Assembly: GCF_023702635.1 (NCBI RefSeq)
Contig: NZ_CP098455.1
Span: 682,001-746,000 of the forward strand
Length of the DNA: 64,000 bases
From: Spongiibacter taiwanensis
Lineage (GTDB): Bacteria; Pseudomonadota; Gammaproteobacteria; Pseudomonadales; Spongiibacteraceae
Direction of reading: 5' to 3'
Shown piece by piece: positions 8,911-18,479 of the stretch. The notes under the pieces were generated by a model. That model did no database searches and had not been told where the DNA came from. It was given only the letters and a program-made list of their open reading frames with translations. A program made the translations under genes and the position numbers. Each line of letters starts with the position of its first letter. The stretch's first letter is position 1.

Positions 8911-9381
8911 TTACTTGTTCAGGGCGCGCAGCATCCAGGCGGTTTTCTCATGGATGCGCATGCGGTCTGAGACCAGCGCAAGGGTCGATTCATCATCACC
9001 TTCCTGCGCCATTTTCAGCACCTCGCGGCAGGTTTTCACCACTTGCTCATGCCCCTTGGTCAGAATATCGACCATCGCCGCTGCTTCGGGCACACCATCC
9101 ACTTCCTCAACGGCACTCAACTTGGCGAATTCTTTGTACGTGCCGGGCGCGGCAACGTCCAGCGTACGAATCCGCTCGGCGATATCGTCAACCGCCAGCG
9201 CCAGCTCGGTGTAATGCTCTTCGAACATCAAATGCAGCTCCCGAAACCGGGGACCAATCACATTCCAGTGAAAGTTGTGCGTCTGCAGGTACAGCGTGTA
9301 AGAGTCTGCCAGCAATCGCTTGAGGCCATGGGCGATCTGCTCGCGATTCTGTTCGCTAATACCAATGTCGATCTTCGTCAT
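8911..9381 (-). CDS. dps: Dps family ferritin-like DNA-binding protein
   Basis: 156 residues from the ATG at 9381, chosen because AAAAGGAGT lies just upstream; the frame extends six codons further to another ATG without support. Dps ferroxidase ligands are visible in [24 protein letters not shown] and in [12 protein letters not shown]. Dps proteins form 12-mers that oxidise and store iron with hydrogen peroxide and protect DNA in stationary phase or oxidative stress. The gene is monocistronic, with its own terminator and a long upstream region. Confidence 0.93.
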   Translation of the reverse strand: MTKIDIGISEQNREQIAHGLKRLLADSYTLYLQTHNFHWNVIGPRFRELHLMFEEHYTELALAVDDIAERIRTLDVAAPGTYKEFAKLSAVEEVDGVPEAAAMVDILTKGHEQVVKTCREVLKMAQEGDDESTLALVSDRMRIHEKTAWMLRALNK

Positions 9382-9399
9382 GAACCAACTCCTTTTCAT

Positions 9400-9841
9400 C
9401 TGCCGAAAAACACGGTGGTTGAACTGTCCGACCGCGTTACCAATCTACCGTTCCCCTTTTGCTCTTAAAGACAGTGTCCTAACAGACCGTGCTGTTAATG
9501 ACTGAGGAAACGGCGACGTAAACTGTAGGACTCATACTCTAGCAAAGCGCCGGATGATTGCTAAATAGAATTTGACGATGCCGATGATAGGCCAGATTTA
9601 ACGAACCAGGCGGGCGACAGGATTAGGTTATGACACAAGGCTGTGAAGTTGCTCTCAGCACCGCAGGGCCTGCTGCCCTACCCTTACAAGCCCTAACGAC
9701 ACACTCGTCTGGCAAAGTCCGCCCGAGCGTCTTGGACAACTGCCGTATCCAGACAGACAAATTTGGCAGAAAAGACACAATTATCGGCCACATTGGCGAC
9801 AATAACAGGTACATTGAAAAGCCAAGGAGATTGCTGAGGAA
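9400..9841. other. Divergent intergenic region, dps / Kazal lipoprotein
   Basis: About 440 bp with no credible gene. Overlapping short frames on both strands lack recognisable content. It should hold the promoters of dps and of the lipoprotein gene, but no site (for example an OxyR or Fur box) was identifiable by eye. Confidence 0.4.
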
Positions 9842-9847
9842 ATGGAC

Positions 9848-10243
9848 ATGCCCAACCCTGCGTCCCCCACACCCAGCGCGTCACCCGCTCGCAGCCAAGC
9901 ACGCAACCGGCTACTTCCGGTGCGCCTCTCACCTCGCGGTGTCGCACTGACAGGACTGTTTGGCGGTCTGTTACTGGCCCTGCTGCAAGCCTGCTCCACC
10001 GCGGTAGAAGAGGACACCGCCGCCGTGCAGCCCGGCTTCACCTCCTGCGAAACTCCCAGACCAGAAATGTGCACCCGGGAATTTCAACCGGTTTGCGGTC
10101 ACATTGATACCGGCATTCGCTGCGTCACCACCCCTTGTCCCGCAACAGCGAGACACAAGACCTACGGCAATGCCTGCACCGCGTGTGCAGACAATAGCGT
10201 TATCGGCTTTGAACAGGGCAGTTGCGAAAGCTACGGTAAATAA
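9848..10243 (+). CDS. Lipoprotein with Kazal-like (serine protease inhibitor) domain
   Basis: 131 residues from the ATG at 9848, six bases after GAGGAA; another ATG lies two codons earlier. A hydrophobic helix ends in the lipobox LLQAC (Cys about residue 49), so the product is probably an envelope lipoprotein. The mature part is cysteine-rich (EMCTREFQPVCGH, RCVTTPCPATARHKTYGNACTAC, GSCESYGK), which fits a single Kazal-type domain with the CxPVCG signature. Kazal domains usually inhibit serine proteases. Bacterial versions are sporadic and their target here is unknown. Confidence 0.75.
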   Translation: MPNPASPTPSASPARSQARNRLLPVRLSPRGVALTGLFGGLLLALLQACSTAVEEDTAAVQPGFTSCETPRPEMCTREFQPVCGHIDTGIRCVTTPCPATARHKTYGNACTACADNSVIGFEQGSCESYGK

Positions 10244-10310
10244 CGCCGATACGCGAAGCGCAGTTACCTTGATCGGGGCGTCCCTGCCCCTGCCATCAAT
10301 CAGGCGATGA

Positions 10311-11618
10311 TTAGCGCTCCAGAATTGCCGTAACACCCTGGCCGCCAGCGGCGCAAATGGAGATTAACCCGCGGCCGCTGCCTTTCTCCTCCAGCATTTT
10401 GGCCAGCGTCGCCACGATACGACCGCCGGTGGCGGCAAAGGGATGACCCGCTGCCAGGGAGCTGCCATTCACGTTCAGACGAGACAGATCAATCGCTCCC
10501 AGAGGCGCCTGCAATCCGAGTTTTTCACGGCAGTATTTTTCATCCTGCCACGCATCCAGGGTGGCCAGCACCTGGGCGGCAAACGCTTCGTGAATTTCGT
10601 AAAAATCGAAATCTTGCAGGGTTAATCCGACCTTTTCCAGCATGCGCGGCACAGCGTAGGCCGGCGCCAGCAAGAGGCCCTCTTTCTCGTCGTTGCTGCC
10701 CTTGCCAAAGAAATCCACCGCCGCTGTTTCCACAATGGTCAGGTAGGCCTTCACCGGCAGGTTATTCGCGGCGGCCCATTCCTCACTGGCCAGCAACACC
10801 GCCGAAGCGCCATCGGTCAGGGTGGAGGAATTCCCTGCGGTCAGGGTGCCCTTGCCGGAGGTTTTATCAAAGGCGGGTTTCAGATTGGCAAGCTTCTCCG
10901 CCGTGGTGTCTGGACGCAGAATGTTGTCCTTCGCCAGGCCGCCAAAGGGACTGACCAGATCATCGAAGAAACCGCGTTCGTAGGCCGCAGCCAAATGCTG
11001 ATGACTCAGCGCCGCCAGCGCGTCTTGACGATCCCGGGCAATATTCCAGGCTTTGGCGGTCACTTCAGTGTGCTGCCCCATCGACATCCCGGTGCGAGGC
11101 TCACCATTGGCAGGAATGTTCACGCCGATGTGACCGGGGCGCAATTTCAGAAAGGCTTTAATGCGGTCACCGGTAGTCTTGGCCCGGTTGGCGTTGAGCA
11201 GCACTTTGCGCAACCCTTCGCTCACCCCGATGGGGGCATCAGAGGTGGTATCCACACCACCGGCAATACCCACTTCAATCTGTCCCAGGGCGATACTGTT
11301 GGCCACCACGTTCACCGCCTGCAGGCCAGTGCCACAGGCCTGCTGAATATCAAAACAGGGCGTATGGGGATGCAGGGTGGTGCCCAGCACGGCTTCCCGG
11401 GTCAGGTTGAAATCGCGGCTGTGCTTCATTACCGCGCCGGCGACCACGCTGCCTAACTGCTTGTCTTGCAGCTGATAACGCTGGCTGAGCCCTTCGATGG
11501 CCGCGGTCAGCATCTGCTGATTGCTGATACCAAAATAGGCGGTATTGGACCGGGCGAAGGGGATGCGGTTTCCGCCAATAATGGCGACGCGGCGAACGGT
11601 AGTGGCTGTGGATGACAT
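10311..11618 (-). CDS. fadI: Acetyl-CoA C-acyltransferase (FadI-type thiolase)
   Basis: 435 residues, FadI-like in length. The active-site set is complete: nucleophilic Cys in FDIQQACGTGLQAV (about residue 95), His in YEIHEAFAAQ, the GHPFAATGGR motif, and the second Cys in ISICAAGGQGV. Thiolases cleave 3-ketoacyl-CoA in beta-oxidation or condense acetyl-CoA. GAGGTCG precedes the ATG. It is transcribed divergently from the long FabG gene. With the nearby MaoC hydratase it supplies three of the activities of a fatty-acyl-CoA cycle. Confidence 0.92.
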   Translation of the reverse strand: MSSTATTVRRVAIIGGNRIPFARSNTAYFGISNQQMLTAAIEGLSQRYQLQDKQLGSVVAGAVMKHSRDFNLTREAVLGTTLHPHTPCFDIQQACGTGLQAVNVVANSIALGQIEVGIAGGVDTTSDAPIGVSEGLRKVLLNANRAKTTGDRIKAFLKLRPGHIGVNIPANGEPRTGMSMGQHTEVTAKAWNIARDRQDALAALSHQHLAAAYERGFFDDLVSPFGGLAKDNILRPDTTAEKLANLKPAFDKTSGKGTLTAGNSSTLTDGASAVLLASEEWAAANNLPVKAYLTIVETAAVDFFGKGSNDEKEGLLLAPAYAVPRMLEKVGLTLQDFDFYEIHEAFAAQVLATLDAWQDEKYCREKLGLQAPLGAIDLSRLNVNGSSLAAGHPFAATGGRIVATLAKMLEEKGSGRGLISICAAGGQGVTAILER

Positions 11619-11841
11619 AACGTCGACCTCAAAATTGAATGGACAATAACAACGGGTTGCGCCTGTTCAATCGCGTCCGGGCTTCCCGGTTAAGGCTGGG
11701 CAGTGTAACAAGGGTGCCCCGGGACACATTGGCTGATTCGACGGCCCGCCAGCACAAAGCTGTCAATTGGTTGACCGACAGTAGACGCTACAATGCGACC
11801 TTTCTGTCGGGTCGGCTATCCTGTAAACACAGCACGCCAGC
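11619..11841. other. Left part of the fadI/fabG divergent intergenic region
   Basis: No gene seen. Promoter region of the thiolase gene; the inverted repeat to the right is described separately. Confidence 0.4.
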
Positions 11842-11881
11842 GACTGACTCACGCGCTGAACTCACAGCGTGTGAGTCAATC
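11842..11881. promoter_or_regulatory. 17-bp inverted repeat in the fadI/fabG intergenic region
   Basis: The arms GACTGACTCACGCGCTG (11842-11858) and CAGCGTGTGAGTCAATC (11865-11881) are complementary at 15 of 17 positions around a 6-base loop. The site lies about 100 bp upstream of the FabG start and 224 bp upstream of the thiolase start. A regulator-binding site serving both promoters is more likely than a terminator, because no gene ends here. Confidence 0.5.
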
Positions 11882-11981
11882 AATTGCACACTGTGATGCT
11901 CGCTTGGTAACGTCGATCACCATGGAGAGCATAGACTAGCCCGACAATAACTGCAGTTCCATGAACCCTGGAGACAAGGCA

Positions 11982-13361
11982 ATGACCGACCGCATCGAAG
12001 CGTTTATCAACTCTAAAGCCGGTAAGAAAATTCTCGGCGCCCTGGGTGTGGCGACGCCCGCCGAGTTGCGTCGCTACGACAGCAATGCAGACAGTTTTAT
12101 CAGCGGCGATGTGATGATCGATGCGGGAGACAATGCCCACTTGCTCGGCCCCGTGGTGCGCAACCTCAGCGACAGCACGGCCAGCGTTCACTTCGGTCAT
12201 CGGGCTAGCTCACTCACCGGACAAACGGGTGGCAGCAGTGCCGAGCGCTACCAGGCCCTGATCTTCGACGCCAGCGGCCTGACCAATAGCCTGGAGTTAA
12301 TTCAGGCCTATACCTTTTTTAATCAGAACATTCGCAAACTCGCCGCCAGCGGTCGCATCATTCTGCTGGGTCGTCCCCACCTGGACGCGGCCGACGCCAG
12401 CGCTGCGGCAACCCAGCGCGCGCTGGAAGGCTTCAGCCGTTCGCTGGCAAAAGAGGTCGGCAAAAAAGGCGCAACGGCTCAACTGATCACCGTGGCTGAG
12501 GGCGGCGAAGAAAATATCGATTCCGGCCTGCGCTTTTTGCTGTCGGGGAAATCGGCCTATGTCGACGGCCAGGTGCTGCGAATCAGCGCTGCAAGCTGCC
12601 CGGAGCTGCCCGAATGGCACAAACCCCTGGCGGACAAGGTCGCGCTGGTCACCGGCGCCTCCCGGGGTATCGGTTTGGCCATTGCCCAAACCCTGGCCCG
12701 TGATGGCGCCACGGTATTGGGTGTCGATGTCGCGCCGATGGCCGCTGAGTTGAATCAAGCCATGGCGGCCATCAAAGGCGAAGCCCTGGTGGCCGACATT
12801 ACCGCAGATAACGCCGCCGAGTTGATCGGCGAGCAGCTTCGCAAGATGGGTGGCGCGGATCTGATAGTGCACAACGCCGGGGTCACCCGGGACAAGACCA
12901 TTGCCAATATGACCGAGCAGCAATGGCAGCTGACCCTGAATATCAATCTGGCGGCCGCTCAGCGAATCACCGACGCACTGCTCAGCGGTGGGGTGATCAA
13001 CGACGGCGGCAGCATCGTAGGTGTCTCCTCCATGAACGGCATTGCCGGTCAGCGGGGGCAGACAAACTATGCGGCATCCAAAGCCGGGGTGATTGGCTAC
13101 GTGGACTACATGTCCAAAGATCCGGCCCTGCTGGCCAAGGGAATCACCGTCAACGCGGTAGCGCCGGGCTTTATCGAAACCGCCATGACCGCCGCCGTGC
13201 CGCTGATGACGCGTATGTTTGGCCGTCGCTTGAACTCGCTTTCGCAGGGCGGTCTGCCCCTGGATGTGGCTGAAACAATCGCCCTGTTTGGCAACCCGGC
13301 CTCCAGAGCGATTAACGGCAACACCATTCGGGTGTGTGGTCAGGCCTGGATTGGCGCCTGA
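11982..13361 (+). CDS. High-molecular-weight 3-oxoacyl-ACP/CoA reductase (FabG4-like)
   Basis: 459 residues from the ATG at 11982, eight bases after GGAGA; an in-frame ATG lies seven codons earlier. The N-terminal 200 residues form an extra Rossmann-like domain without a proper cofactor motif. The C-terminal SDR domain is canonical: LVTGASRGIGLAIAQ for NAD(P), the VSSMNGIAGQRG serine, and YAASK with the catalytic Tyr and Lys. This layout matches the FabG4/HMwFabG group, which uses CoA substrates. It probably acts with the divergent thiolase and the nearby MaoC hydratase. Its stop codon directly abuts the stop codon of the convergent AraC gene. Confidence 0.9.
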   Translation: MTDRIEAFINSKAGKKILGALGVATPAELRRYDSNADSFISGDVMIDAGDNAHLLGPVVRNLSDSTASVHFGHRASSLTGQTGGSSAERYQALIFDASGLTNSLELIQAYTFFNQNIRKLAASGRIILLGRPHLDAADASAAATQRALEGFSRSLAKEVGKKGATAQLITVAEGGEENIDSGLRFLLSGKSAYVDGQVLRISAASCPELPEWHKPLADKVALVTGASRGIGLAIAQTLARDGATVLGVDVAPMAAELNQAMAAIKGEALVADITADNAAELIGEQLRKMGGADLIVHNAGVTRDKTIANMTEQQWQLTLNINLAAAQRITDALLSGGVINDGGSIVGVSSMNGIAGQRGQTNYAASKAGVIGYVDYMSKDPALLAKGITVNAVAPGFIETAMTAAVPLMTRMFGRRLNSLSQGGLPLDVAETIALFGNPASRAINGNTIRVCGQAWIGA

Positions 13362-14396
13362 TTAGAGCTGTTGCTTCTGTTGGCGGTACTCCACCGGTGT
13401 CAGCCCGGTCCAGCGCTTAAAGGCCCGATAAAAGGTGCTGGGTTCGGAAAAGCCGGTGAGGTACACCACGTCAGACACGCTTTCTTCGGTTCTGGCCAAC
13501 AGGCGTTTTGCCAGAATGCAGCGATAATCGGCTAGTACCTGATTAAAGCTGGTACCCGCCTCGGTGAGGCGGGCGCGAAGAATTCGCTCGTTCATATTCA
13601 GCCGCTCGGCAATCCCTTCCAGGCTGGGTTGGCCCAACTCAAGAATCTCGGCGATGACCCGCTTTACTTCGGCAACAATATCCTGCCGCTCCAGCCGCTC
13701 CAGCTGCTTGCTGGCGAGCTTTTCGTGCAGTTTTAACAGATCGGGCTCGGCATGGCTCGACGGTGTTGCCAGAATATCACTGGCAAAGATCAGCGCCTGC
13801 TCCGGCGCATCAAAGATCACCGGGCAGCCAAAGCGGCGCTGGTACTCGTCTGCATCCCCCACCAACTGATGGCTAAACGTCACCTGCTCGGCGGCAAAAG
13901 CACCGTCGGTGACCGCTTGAAAATAGCGGATCAGAAAGCGGGCAAAACACTCATTGCGATGCCGCAGAAAGGGATCGTCTTCACCGGCAAAGTCCAGGCG
14001 AAGGCGGGAGCTGGGTTCACCCAGCTGCAGTTCGAACTGCATGGCATCAGTGACCAGACGCTGATAATTCTGGGCGCGCTTCAGGCCCTCACCAAAATTC
14101 GGGCTGCTTAAAAACAGGTACTCCAGCACCTGCCCCCGATACACCGGCACCACTTCAGCAATATGCAAACCGATATGGGGGTTACCACTGACTTCCTCCA
14201 GCACCCGCCAAAACCGCGCCTGGGCGGCATGGGGAAACCGGGCCGTGCGATCCTTCAATAACTCGGGGGAAATTCGGCATTCATCGACGATGCGCGCCAC
14301 ATCAAGTCCGAGCTTTTCCATGGCGGGGTAGACTAGTTGCACCAGAAAACTGGAATCACTCAAATCGGAAACGTCGGTTCTGCTCGTGTCATTCAT
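13362..14396 (-). CDS. AraC family transcriptional regulator (arabinose-binding-domain type)
   Basis: About 345 residues from the ATG at 14396; the frame is open further to a GTG at 14468. The N-terminal domain (FLVQLVYPAMEKLGLDVARIVDECRISPELL, then VLEYLFLSSPNFGEGLKRAQNYQRLV) is the OruR/ArgR-like ligand domain. The C-terminal 100 residues carry two helix-turn-helix motifs (SLEGIAERLNMNERILRARL, then SVSDVVYLTGFSEPSTFYRAFKRWTGLTPVEYR). It sits between FabG and the divergent MaoC gene, which suggests it controls this fatty-acyl cluster. Confidence 0.9.
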   Translation of the reverse strand: MNDTSRTDVSDLSDSSFLVQLVYPAMEKLGLDVARIVDECRISPELLKDRTARFPHAAQARFWRVLEEVSGNPHIGLHIAEVVPVYRGQVLEYLFLSSPNFGEGLKRAQNYQRLVTDAMQFELQLGEPSSRLRLDFAGEDDPFLRHRNECFARFLIRYFQAVTDGAFAAEQVTFSHQLVGDADEYQRRFGCPVIFDAPEQALIFASDILATPSSHAEPDLLKLHEKLASKQLERLERQDIVAEVKRVIAEILELGQPSLEGIAERLNMNERILRARLTEAGTSFNQVLADYRCILAKRLLARTEESVSDVVYLTGFSEPSTFYRAFKRWTGLTPVEYRQQKQQL

Positions 14397-14545
14397 TATG
14401 ATTGGTTTCGTTACCCACTGCGCATTGGCCGCAAAAACGTCAATAAACTGCATCCTGGCAAATTCCACTGCCAGACTTATTTCCTATACTGGCATTAACA
14501 GTCCCGGCAGCACCCGGACCGGCTAAAGTATGGAGGCAGCCCAGC

Positions 14546-15424
14546 ATGACCGCAAGTAATCAAATCCAGATGAAATCCCTGCCCAGCACACCGCCGTTGC
14601 TGTTGCGGGCCGCCTTTACCCGCAAGTCGCCTGGTCGGCAGATCAGTACACCACCCGCCTTTCCCGACACGCGAATTTCTGCGGAGAAATTGCGCATCGA
14701 CAAAGGCCAATTACAGCGTTACCGACAAGTTTGTGGCTTTGACACCCAAAGCAATCTGTTGCCCATGAGCTTTCTTCACGTGCTCGCCTTTCGCCTGCAA
14801 ATGTCGATGATGCTGGAGAAAGACTTTCCGGTAACCCCCATGGGCTGTATTCACCTGACCAACACCCTGCGCCAGTTCCGCCCCATCGAACTCGGCGAGC
14901 GCCCCACCCTGGACTGCCGCATTGGCGAAACACGCTTGAACGACAAAGGGATTGAATTCCAGTTCATTTGCCGGGCCTACGTGGATCAGGACAAAGTCTG
15001 GGAGGATGAGAGTCTGTATCTGTCCCGGGCAAAAACCAGCGTGCCCGCCGACAGCAGCCCACGCCCTGCCCTGCGCCCCTTTGACGACGCTGAAATCTGG
15101 AAGCTGCATCCCCGTCAGGCCCGCCAGTACGCCCGGGCATCCGGTGATTTCAACCCTATCCACTTGCACAATCTCAGCGCCAAGATTCTGGGTTTTAAAA
15201 AGATGGTCATCCACGGCATGTGGAGTCAGGCAGCCTGTATCGCCGCGCTGAGTGATCAGGTGGGTGAGCGCAGTGAATGTTTCGCGCAGTTCAAGACACC
15301 GATTTTCCTGCCAGCCAAGGTGCAGTTTTGCCAACAGGAAGGCGATAAAGGAATCGATTTTGCGTTGCGCAATGAGCGCGGTGACCGCCCCCATCTGGAT
15401 GGCTATTTGCGGGATCTGGATTAG
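14546..15424 (+). CDS. MaoC-like acyl-CoA hydratase/dehydratase
   Basis: 292 residues, two hot-dog folds. The C-terminal half has the hydratase-2 motif YARASGDFNPIHLHNLSAKILGFKKMVIHGM with the catalytic Asp and His. The N-terminal half is a degenerate hot-dog (LPMSFLHVLAFRLQMSMML). GGAGG lies nine bases before the ATG. R-specific hydratases of this type interconvert enoyl-CoA and (R)-3-hydroxyacyl-CoA, the substrate of FabG-type reductases, which fits the neighbouring FabG and thiolase genes. Divergent from the AraC regulator. Confidence 0.88.
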   Translation: MTASNQIQMKSLPSTPPLLLRAAFTRKSPGRQISTPPAFPDTRISAEKLRIDKGQLQRYRQVCGFDTQSNLLPMSFLHVLAFRLQMSMMLEKDFPVTPMGCIHLTNTLRQFRPIELGERPTLDCRIGETRLNDKGIEFQFICRAYVDQDKVWEDESLYLSRAKTSVPADSSPRPALRPFDDAEIWKLHPRQARQYARASGDFNPIHLHNLSAKILGFKKMVIHGMWSQAACIAALSDQVGERSECFAQFKTPIFLPAKVQFCQQEGDKGIDFALRNERGDRPHLDGYLRDLD

Positions 15425-15480
15425 GCCCGTGTATTGCCAGTAAGCCGCCGCAGGGGCGCCTTACTGGCAAACTCAGCGGT

Positions 15481-16263
15481 TTACAGGTAGCTCTGCAGTT
15501 CTTTCAACCAGGCCTGAAGGGCTGCCATGTTGTCAGGCCCCAGCCGCCACATCCATTTGCTCAGCGCGTCGGCATTTTCCAGCTTGGCATCGGCGTATTC
15601 GTAAAATACCTTGGGCTGTTTCAACTTGGCATTGGCCGGAATCGGCTCCACAAACAGCATGTGCTCGATGGTGGTCCGGAACTGATTATCAAATGATTGG
15701 GGGTTGCCCAATTCGTTGTAGCTGGTCTCCAGCAAGGGCGACCACTTTTTGTAATAGATGGCGACCTGCTTCGGGTCCAGCGCGGTAATGGTTGAAATCA
15801 GCGGGTCCCAGCGTTTGTAATTGGCGGGATCCGCAATCAAGCCCTGCTCGGTCTCAATCACCAGAAAGCTGTCTTTGTTGTATACCACCGGCAAATTTCG
15901 GCTGGGCAGCTTGTTGGATGCCATCTGCTCGACCAGAGCGACCCACTTGCGGATCTGCTCTACCGGCGTCAACCAGGCGGCCATCGGCTCCGACAGGTCG
16001 GCGGCAGCTTCTCGCACTTTCTCGTCGCTGTTGTCGACAGAGGTCGGCGGCGCAACAATGCTGTCTGCCTTTTGCTGATACTCGGGGTCAGACTCCACCG
16101 CGAGGGTTTCCTTGACCGTCTTCACCGGCTTGGTATCTTCCACCAATTCATCGCCGGGTGCTGGCGGCTCAGTGACGGTGGTAGCCGACCGCTCCAGGAC
16201 ATACCAGACAAACGCCGCTACCGCTACGATCGCTACTACTGCCGATATTGCTTTCCAATTCAT
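15481..16263 (-). CDS. DUF3014 membrane-anchored protein
   Basis: 260 residues. One N-terminal membrane helix (about residues 5-22, AISAVVAIVAVAAFVWYVL) is followed by a Pro/Glu-rich linker and a soluble domain. The domain motifs (WVALVEQMASNKLPSRNLPVV, YKRWDPLISTITALDPKQVAIYYKKWSPLLETSYNELG) match DUF3014. The soluble part should lie in the periplasm. GGGG lies nine bases upstream of the ATG. The family has no assigned function. It appears to be monocistronic. Confidence 0.85.
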   Translation of the reverse strand: MNWKAISAVVAIVAVAAFVWYVLERSATTVTEPPAPGDELVEDTKPVKTVKETLAVESDPEYQQKADSIVAPPTSVDNSDEKVREAAADLSEPMAAWLTPVEQIRKWVALVEQMASNKLPSRNLPVVYNKDSFLVIETEQGLIADPANYKRWDPLISTITALDPKQVAIYYKKWSPLLETSYNELGNPQSFDNQFRTTIEHMLFVEPIPANAKLKQPKVFYEYADAKLENADALSKWMWRLGPDNMAALQAWLKELQSYL

Positions 16264-16474
16264 TAGACAACCCCGTTTGTGGATTTAATACGTTATTGTT
16301 TTTTGTTGTCGCAAGCGACAACTGGTTCCCCGGCTGGATGCTCAACACCGCCAGACCCCATCAGCTCAAAAGCCTGTCAGTGTAAACTAGATTCAACTTT
16401 CACATGGTATAACCGCCCCGCATTACGGGCAACCAGGGCGATCCGCTGGGGCGTCGGGGAATTTTGCGGGAGCA

Positions 16475-16504
16475 GAAAAACAAAATGCCGCAATATGCGG
16501 CATT
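16475..16504 (-). terminator. Rho-independent terminator
   Basis: A perfect 9-bp stem with 3-base loop (16484-16504, AATGCCGCA/TGCGGCATT) is followed on the minus strand by TTGTTTTTC. It lies 40 bp beyond the stop of the small acidic-protein gene and supports that this gene is a real transcription unit. Confidence 0.75.
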
Positions 16505-16544
16505 CTTGGGCGAGCAATCACCGGGCAGCCAAAGCGCCCCGGTT

Positions 16545-16727
16545 TTACAGGTCGATGTCGTCGAGGAGGTCGAGCTCTTCCATCAAGCGCTTGCGTTCCA
16601 AACGCTCTTCGATTTTTCGGCGAATACTGTGGTCACGGCCGCCCATTGCTGCGCGCTCTTCAAAACCACTGTCTTCGGACTCCTCAAAGCCTTCTTCCAG
16701 ATCATCGTCAGCCAAGTCGTCTGCCAT
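16545..16727 (-). CDS. Small acidic protein, PA3496-like
   Basis: 60 residues from the ATG at 16727, with GGAGTGG about 4-5 bases upstream; a GTG four codons earlier is less likely. The N-terminal half is strongly acidic (MADDLADDDLEEGFEESEDSGFEE). The C-terminal half is charged and helical (RRKIEERLERKRLMEELDLLDDIDL). This arrangement resembles the short PA3496-type putative regulatory proteins of gammaproteobacteria, whose function is unknown. A dedicated terminator follows. The assignment rests on sequence flavour and length only. Confidence 0.7.
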   Translation of the reverse strand: MADDLADDDLEEGFEESEDSGFEERAAMGGRDHSIRRKIEERLERKRLMEELDLLDDIDL

Positions 16728-16959
16728 ATTCCACTCCACTGCTACTGGTAAATCGGAAACCCGGAGGCCGGGATCAAAGCCACCAAACCCATGCCGCCTT
16801 AAGTCGCACTATTTATTCCTAGAACGGAACTGTGTCAATCAAAAAGTTGCGGCTTAAGTCATTTTTTTCAGAATGCAAAATACGGCCTCTGCCCGGCTGC
16901 AAAAAAGCCGGGAGTTGCCGAAGCAAAGCTATGGGAAAACCGAGACAGTCGAGAGCGTG

Positions 16960-18348
16960 TCAGAGGCGATTGATGCCGTTGAACGCCGCCGTGCGATAGG
17001 CCTCGGCCATGGTGGGATAGTTGAAGGTGGTGTTGAGGAAGTAGCGCAGATTATTGCCCTCACCGGGCTGCTTCATGATTGCCTGACCAATGTGGATAAT
17101 CTCTGCCGCCTCGGCGCCAAAGCAGTGAATGCCGAGAATCTCCAGGGTATCGACATGGAACAGCAACTTGAGCATACCCACCGTCTCGCCACTGATCTGC
17201 CCCCGAGCGGTGTCCTTGAAAGACGCGCGCCCCACCTCGTAGGGAATCTTCGCCTCGGTGAGTTCGCGCTCGGTCAGGCCCACAGAGCTGATTTCCGGCA
17301 GGGTATAAATTCCGGTGGGCACATCGTCGACAAAGCGACACTGCTCCTTGCCCCGGGCCGAGGCCGCCGCAGCCCGGCCCTGATCGTAGGCGGCACTGGC
17401 CAGACTCGGCCAACCGATCACGTCGCCCGCAGCAAAGATGCCGGGAACGGCCGTCTGATAGTGCTCATCCACCTGGAGTTGACCGCGATGGTCGGCCTCC
17501 AGTCCCACCGCTGACAGGTTAAGCGCGTCGGTATTACCGCTGCGGCCGTTACACCACAGCAGCGCATCGCTGTGCAGGCGCTTGCCAGATTTCAAATGCA
17601 GGGTAACCCCCAGGTCCGTTGCCTCTACCCGATCCACCTCTTCCCGGTGGCGCATCATCACCCCCATATGGCGCAGGTGGTAACTCAGGGCGTCGGAGAT
17701 TTCGTCATCGAGAAATTCCAGCAGCCGGTCGCGAGTATTGACCAGCTCCACCTTCATACCGATACCGGAGAAAATCGACGCGTATTCACAGCCAATCACC
17801 CCGGCGCCATAGACGATCATCTTGCGCGGGGTGTTGGTCATTTTCAGAATCGTGTCACTGTCGTACACCCGGGGGTGATCAAAGTCGATATCAGCGGGAC
17901 GATAGGGACGAGACCCGGTGGCGATCACAAACTGGGCTGCCCGCAGCTGGGTGCTTCGGCCACCTTGGCGCTGCACCGACAGGGTATGCCTGTCCACAAA
18001 GCTGGCCTGGCCGTGAATCAGCTCGATATTGTTGCGATAGTAAAAGCGGCTGCGCATGGCAACCTGCTGGGCGATGACCTCCTCTGCATGGCTGAGGAGC
18101 TTGGGGTAGGTCAGGGTGCGGGGATCACCCAGATCCCGAAAGATCTGCGCCTGATTAAAGCGAATGGCCTGGCGAACCATATGCCGCAGGGCCTTGGAAG
18201 GAATCGTGCCCTGATGGGTGCAGGCCCCTCCCACCAACGACTGGGACTCGATCACAGCGACCTGCTGACCGCGCTTGCTGGCATTGAGCGCTGCCGACTC
18301 CCCCGCCGGGCCACTGCCCAACACAATCACATCGTAATCCTGGCCCAT
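16960..18348 (-). CDS. sthA: Soluble pyridine nucleotide transhydrogenase
   Basis: 462 residues from the ATG at 18348, which has CGAGGAG about 4 bases upstream; the frame extends 22 codons further without support. It is a flavoprotein of the disulfide-reductase family. The FAD motif is [36 protein letters not shown] shows the diagnostic loss of the second redox cysteine (CxxxxT), which separates SthA from lipoamide dehydrogenase. The C-terminal dimerisation domain includes [16 protein letters not shown]. SthA passes hydride from NADPH to NAD+, a useful outlet when Entner-Doudoroff flux through Zwf makes NADPH. Confidence 0.94.
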   Translation of the reverse strand: MGQDYDVIVLGSGPAGESAALNASKRGQQVAVIESQSLVGGACTHQGTIPSKALRHMVRQAIRFNQAQIFRDLGDPRTLTYPKLLSHAEEVIAQQVAMRSRFYYRNNIELIHGQASFVDRHTLSVQRQGGRSTQLRAAQFVIATGSRPYRPADIDFDHPRVYDSDTILKMTNTPRKMIVYGAGVIGCEYASIFSGIGMKVELVNTRDRLLEFLDDEISDALSYHLRHMGVMMRHREEVDRVEATDLGVTLHLKSGKRLHSDALLWCNGRSGNTDALNLSAVGLEADHRGQLQVDEHYQTAVPGIFAAGDVIGWPSLASAAYDQGRAAAASARGKEQCRFVDDVPTGIYTLPEISSVGLTERELTEAKIPYEVGRASFKDTARGQISGETVGMLKLLFHVDTLEILGIHCFGAEAAEIIHIGQAIMKQPGEGNNLRYFLNTTFNYPTMAEAYRTAAFNGINRL

Positions 18349-18479
18349 AATGCTCCTCGCTGTATCAGCATCGATTCTGCTTGCCGCCCTGCCAAAATCA
18401 ACAAAGCGACCCACTCATTTGCGGCAATTATCCCGTGTTCAGGGGCGTTGGTAATCTCGACTTTGGTGTAAGCTCTGAC

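Noticed and set aside
16892-16912. CCCGGCT/AGCCGGG hairpin downstream of sthA as a terminator
   Set aside because: The stem is good but no T tract follows on the minus strand, so I did not call it a terminator.
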